Assembly (NCBI RefSeq): GCF_900186865.1
Contig: NZ_LT906480.1
Span: forward strand, 3,924,001 to 3,988,000
From: Stenotrophomonas maltophilia
GTDB taxonomy: Bacteria; Pseudomonadota; Gammaproteobacteria; Xanthomonadales; Xanthomonadaceae
Length of the DNA stretch: 64,000 bases
Direction of reading: 5' to 3'
Shown here: in pieces, positions 62,226 to 64,000 of the stretch
Position numbering within the stretch: the stretch's first letter is position 1
Layout: each line of letters begins with the position of its first letter
The notes under the pieces: generated by a model
Seen by the model: the letters and a program-made list of their open reading frames with translations, nothing else
What the model was told of the DNA's origin: nothing
Databases searched by the model: none
Translations under genes and position numbers: made by a program

Positions 62226-62450
62226 GTGGTGTCGGTTGAAGAAAGAAGGGGTGCGCGAAGCGCGCGACCCGCTTTTGCTTTTCTTTTTTTCTACGTGGGT
62301 GGACGCACACGGAAACTGTCCGTGGCCGGGCGGGTGGGTTGGCTGGGGGCGTGAGCCGCATGGATGCGGCGACCGAGCCTACAGGGACGTATTCACGGCG
62401 TCCCCCAGACAACCCACCCGCCCGGCCAAGCGCGGCTTTTGCTCGAAGAA
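62226..62450 (-). repeat. Composite three-way-junction element, copy 5 (inverted)
   Basis: 26-bp outer stem with one mismatch (62324-62349 with 62402-62427). Hairpin B, GCCGCA-TGGA-TGCGGC (62355-62370), linker GAGCCTACAG, and hairpin A, GGGACG...CGTCCC (62384-62404). On its left are a hairpin GGTGCGCGAAGCGCGCGACC-like stretch (62250-62269) and a T-rich run (about 62273-62290). No CAACAG repeat is seen on its right side. Confidence 0.83.
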
Positions 62451-62486
62451 TGACCACCCACGAGGGGCTCCGCCGTTCGCCGGAAA

Positions 62487-63863
62487 CTACGCCGAAGGCG
62501 CAGGCTTCTGCCGAAGCAGGCTGACCGCCAGGCCGCCAACAACCAACACACCCAGCCCCAGCAACGCCCACAGCAACCACGCCTTCCAATCGTGCTGCGG
62601 CTTCAGCGCCGCGTCACCGGCCAGCGGCTCCGGGCTGCCCTCCAGGCGCGCCAGCGTCGGCTGCCACGACGGATCATTGCGCTGCCGCAGTTCCTCGATC
62701 AACACACCAATCGGCGCTTCCATGCGGCGCGCGGTCGCGCTGCCCACTGCCAGTGCATACGGTGCTGCCCCCTGGCTCAGGAACACCAGTACTTCCGGCT
62801 GGTAGCCCAAGCGCAGGGTCGGTGCGGTCGCAGTTTCCGCCGGGTTCGCCACCAGCTTCCAGTAGCGGTCACGATGCACGCCCCCCAGCGGCTGGGCCGC
62901 TGATTGCTGGCGCTGGCCCTGCGCGCCCTGCTGCAGTTGGTACGCAATCCATGGCGCACTGCGGCGCTGCCATTCCGCACTCTCGTCATCGCGGCTGAAC
63001 AACGTCCACTGCACCAGGCTGTTGTCGGTGCTGGCCACATCCGCGCGCGCTACCGGGAAACGGCCGTCGAGTTCGAAGGTGTATTCACCCTTGCCCTTCG
63101 AGGTCGGTTCCAGCGACAGCCACTCCCACGGCAGCGTGGCCGGCGCCGGCGGCAGCTCGGCCAGCACGCTGCGCAGCGTCGGCAGGCGCGTATCGCCCTG
63201 CGCCAGCACGCGCAGATAGCGCGCCTCGCCGTCCACCTGCAGGCGGCGCTGCAGCAGGCGCTTGCCAGCACGTTGCAGGTCGACCAGCGGGATGTCACGC
63301 CCGATCGGACGCCAGTGCTGCAGGTCGTCGCTGGCATCCAGCTGCACCTGCGCCTGCAACGGCTGTCCGCTGTCAGCCCAGTCCAGCACCAGTGCCGCCA
63401 ACGGTTGCTGGCCGAGCACGCTGGCATCGATCAGCCAACCACCCTGCCCGTTCGCTGCCGCACCGCCGCTCACGCGTGCTTCGACGCGACGGACACGGCC
63501 ATCGGTATCGCGCTCGGTCAGCAACTGCAGATCGTTGCGCTGTGCTTCGGCCAGCGGCGGCAGCGCGAACCACGGCAGCTCACGCTGCACCGGCGGCTGT
63601 GCCAGGGGCTGGTCCGGCGCCAGCAATGCCGATGGCAACGATTGGCCGGCGGCGTTGAACACCTGCAGGTCACCCAGGTCTGCGGCACCTGCACGGCGAT
63701 AGATTGCCGGCTCCAGAACCACCCTGTACGCACCGGACTGTGCGCTGGACAGCGTCAGCGGCCACTGCTCGGCGTACTGCGTGCGGTAGTCGGCGGCCTG
63801 CACCGCGACGGCGGCCAGCATGCCGAACATCGCCGGCAGCAGCGCCCTGCTCCACTTCCTCAT
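62487..63863 (-). CDS. DUF3999 family exported protein
   Basis: A 458-residue protein with signal peptide (SRALLPAMFGMLAAVAVQA) and a beta-rich periplasmic part typical of DUF3999 (YRTQYAEQWPLTLSSAQSGAYRVVLEP, GGWLIDAS, YLRVLAQG). It ends in a transmembrane anchor (WLLWALLGLGVLVVGGLAVSLL) with a short basic tail. The function is unknown; DUF3999 is regularly encoded next to DUF2339 membrane proteins, as here, suggesting one envelope complex. A GGAGG ribosome site precedes ATG 63863, which overlaps the DUF2339 stop. Confidence 0.9.
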   Translation of the reverse strand: MRKWSRALLPAMFGMLAAVAVQAADYRTQYAEQWPLTLSSAQSGAYRVVLEPAIYRRAGAADLGDLQVFNAAGQSLPSALLAPDQPLAQPPVQRELPWFALPPLAEAQRNDLQLLTERDTDGRVRRVEARVSGGAAANGQGGWLIDASVLGQQPLAALVLDWADSGQPLQAQVQLDASDDLQHWRPIGRDIPLVDLQRAGKRLLQRRLQVDGEARYLRVLAQGDTRLPTLRSVLAELPPAPATLPWEWLSLEPTSKGKGEYTFELDGRFPVARADVASTDNSLVQWTLFSRDDESAEWQRRSAPWIAYQLQQGAQGQRQQSAAQPLGGVHRDRYWKLVANPAETATAPTLRLGYQPEVLVFLSQGAAPYALAVGSATARRMEAPIGVLIEELRQRNDPSWQPTLARLEGSPEPLAGDAALKPQHDWKAWLLWALLGLGVLVVGGLAVSLLRQKPAPSA

Positions 63864-64000
63864 TGTTTTTCCTCCACGGACGGCGCCGCGCTGGGCGGTG
63901 CCGGTGCCAGATAACCCACGACCGTGCACAGCAGGCCGTAGGCGATGAACGATGCGATGCCCAGCAGGTTGCCCAGGTGCTGCCGATCGACGATGACCAG
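63860..64000 (-). CDS. DUF2339 family membrane protein, C-terminal fragment
   Basis: The last 46 codons of a gene that starts outside the window. The visible part contains a membrane helix (NLLGIASFIAYGLLCTVVGYLA) and a Pro/Ala-rich tail ending SVEEKQ. Its TGA overlaps the ATG of the DUF3999 gene. The family name is inferred mainly from this pairing, because DUF2339 proteins (about 900 residues, many membrane helices) are the usual upstream partner. Confidence 0.7.
   Translation of the reverse strand: MVIVDRQHLGNLLGIASFIAYGLLCTVVGYLAPAPPSAAPSVEEKQ

Overview
The window is a chromosomal segment of a high-GC gammaproteobacterium of the Xanthomonadaceae, almost certainly a member of the Stenotrophomonas maltophilia complex. 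Three things point there: many intergenic GTAG-type palindromes (the SMAG family of REP elements known from S. maltophilia); a xanthomonad gene order (pilS-pilR / pilB-pilin-pilin-pilC-pilD-coaE followed by a ColRS-like pair); and a two-gene RND pump that by position and content looks like SmeMN. These identifications come from reading the sequence and from memory of the families. No database search was run.

Layout. 1-4.9 kb: 3' end of a TonB-dependent receptor, then a translationally coupled trehalose operon otsB - GH15 glycosidase - otsA. 5-7.7 kb (minus strand): rluD-pgeF-DUF4166-DCC family cluster, divergent from bamD. 8.8-10.4 kb: an exported lipase-like hydrolase whose stop codon lies in the first unit of a 5 x 69 bp repeat array. 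10.4-14.3 kb (minus): nadE, sucD, sucC. 14.7-23.9 kb: type IV pilus regulation and assembly (pilS, pilR, pilB, two pilin genes, pilC, pilD) with a clear sigma-54 promoter before the upstream pilin gene, then coaE and a 4 x 67 bp repeat array. 24.2-28.1 kb (minus): a small hypothetical protein, a ColRS-like two-component system and two tandem paralogous exported proteins. 28.4-31.8 kb: rimK-like ligase, thioesterase, two uncharacterised genes, tRNA-Gly(CCC). 31.9-37.7 kb: GDSL autotransporter esterase, thiS, thiG, trmB and an SLC13/TrkA-C permease. 38-45 kb: Rieske protein, small membrane protein, FAH-family hydrolase, mscL, M28 peptidase, TrmH-family methyltransferase, AGCS symporter and GNAT acetyltransferase. 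45-49.4 kb: RND pump (probable smeM-smeN). 49.6-52.2 kb: copper-type TonB receptor broken by an in-frame TAG, plus a DUF2946 protein. 52.8-55.8 kb: cysB divergent from cysK, then a macrodomain protein. 55.9-62 kb (minus): pgk, HAD phosphatase, pyk, class I aldolase and a pre-peptidase-domain protein. 62.5-64 kb: DUF3999 and the end of a DUF2339 protein.

How the parts work together. The otsB/GH15/otsA trio makes and probably turns over trehalose. PilS/PilR with RpoN should drive the pilin gene, whose product is processed by PilD and assembled by PilB and PilC. CysB should control cysK across their shared intergenic region. pgk-HAD-pyk-fbaB is a central carbon block.

Most of the unexplained content is intergenic. 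At least three repeat families are present: (i) SMAG/GTAG palindromes, single, paired or in tandem arrays; (ii) hairpins of the type GGGTCAGAGCCC...GGGATCCGACCC; and (iii) five copies of a larger composite element. Each composite element has a 22-27 bp outer stem whose sequence differs between most copies but stays almost perfectly paired. The stem encloses two conserved small hairpins, as in a three-way junction, and most copies are flanked by a CAACAG-type microrepeat and another hairpin. This third family is the best candidate for something poorly described.
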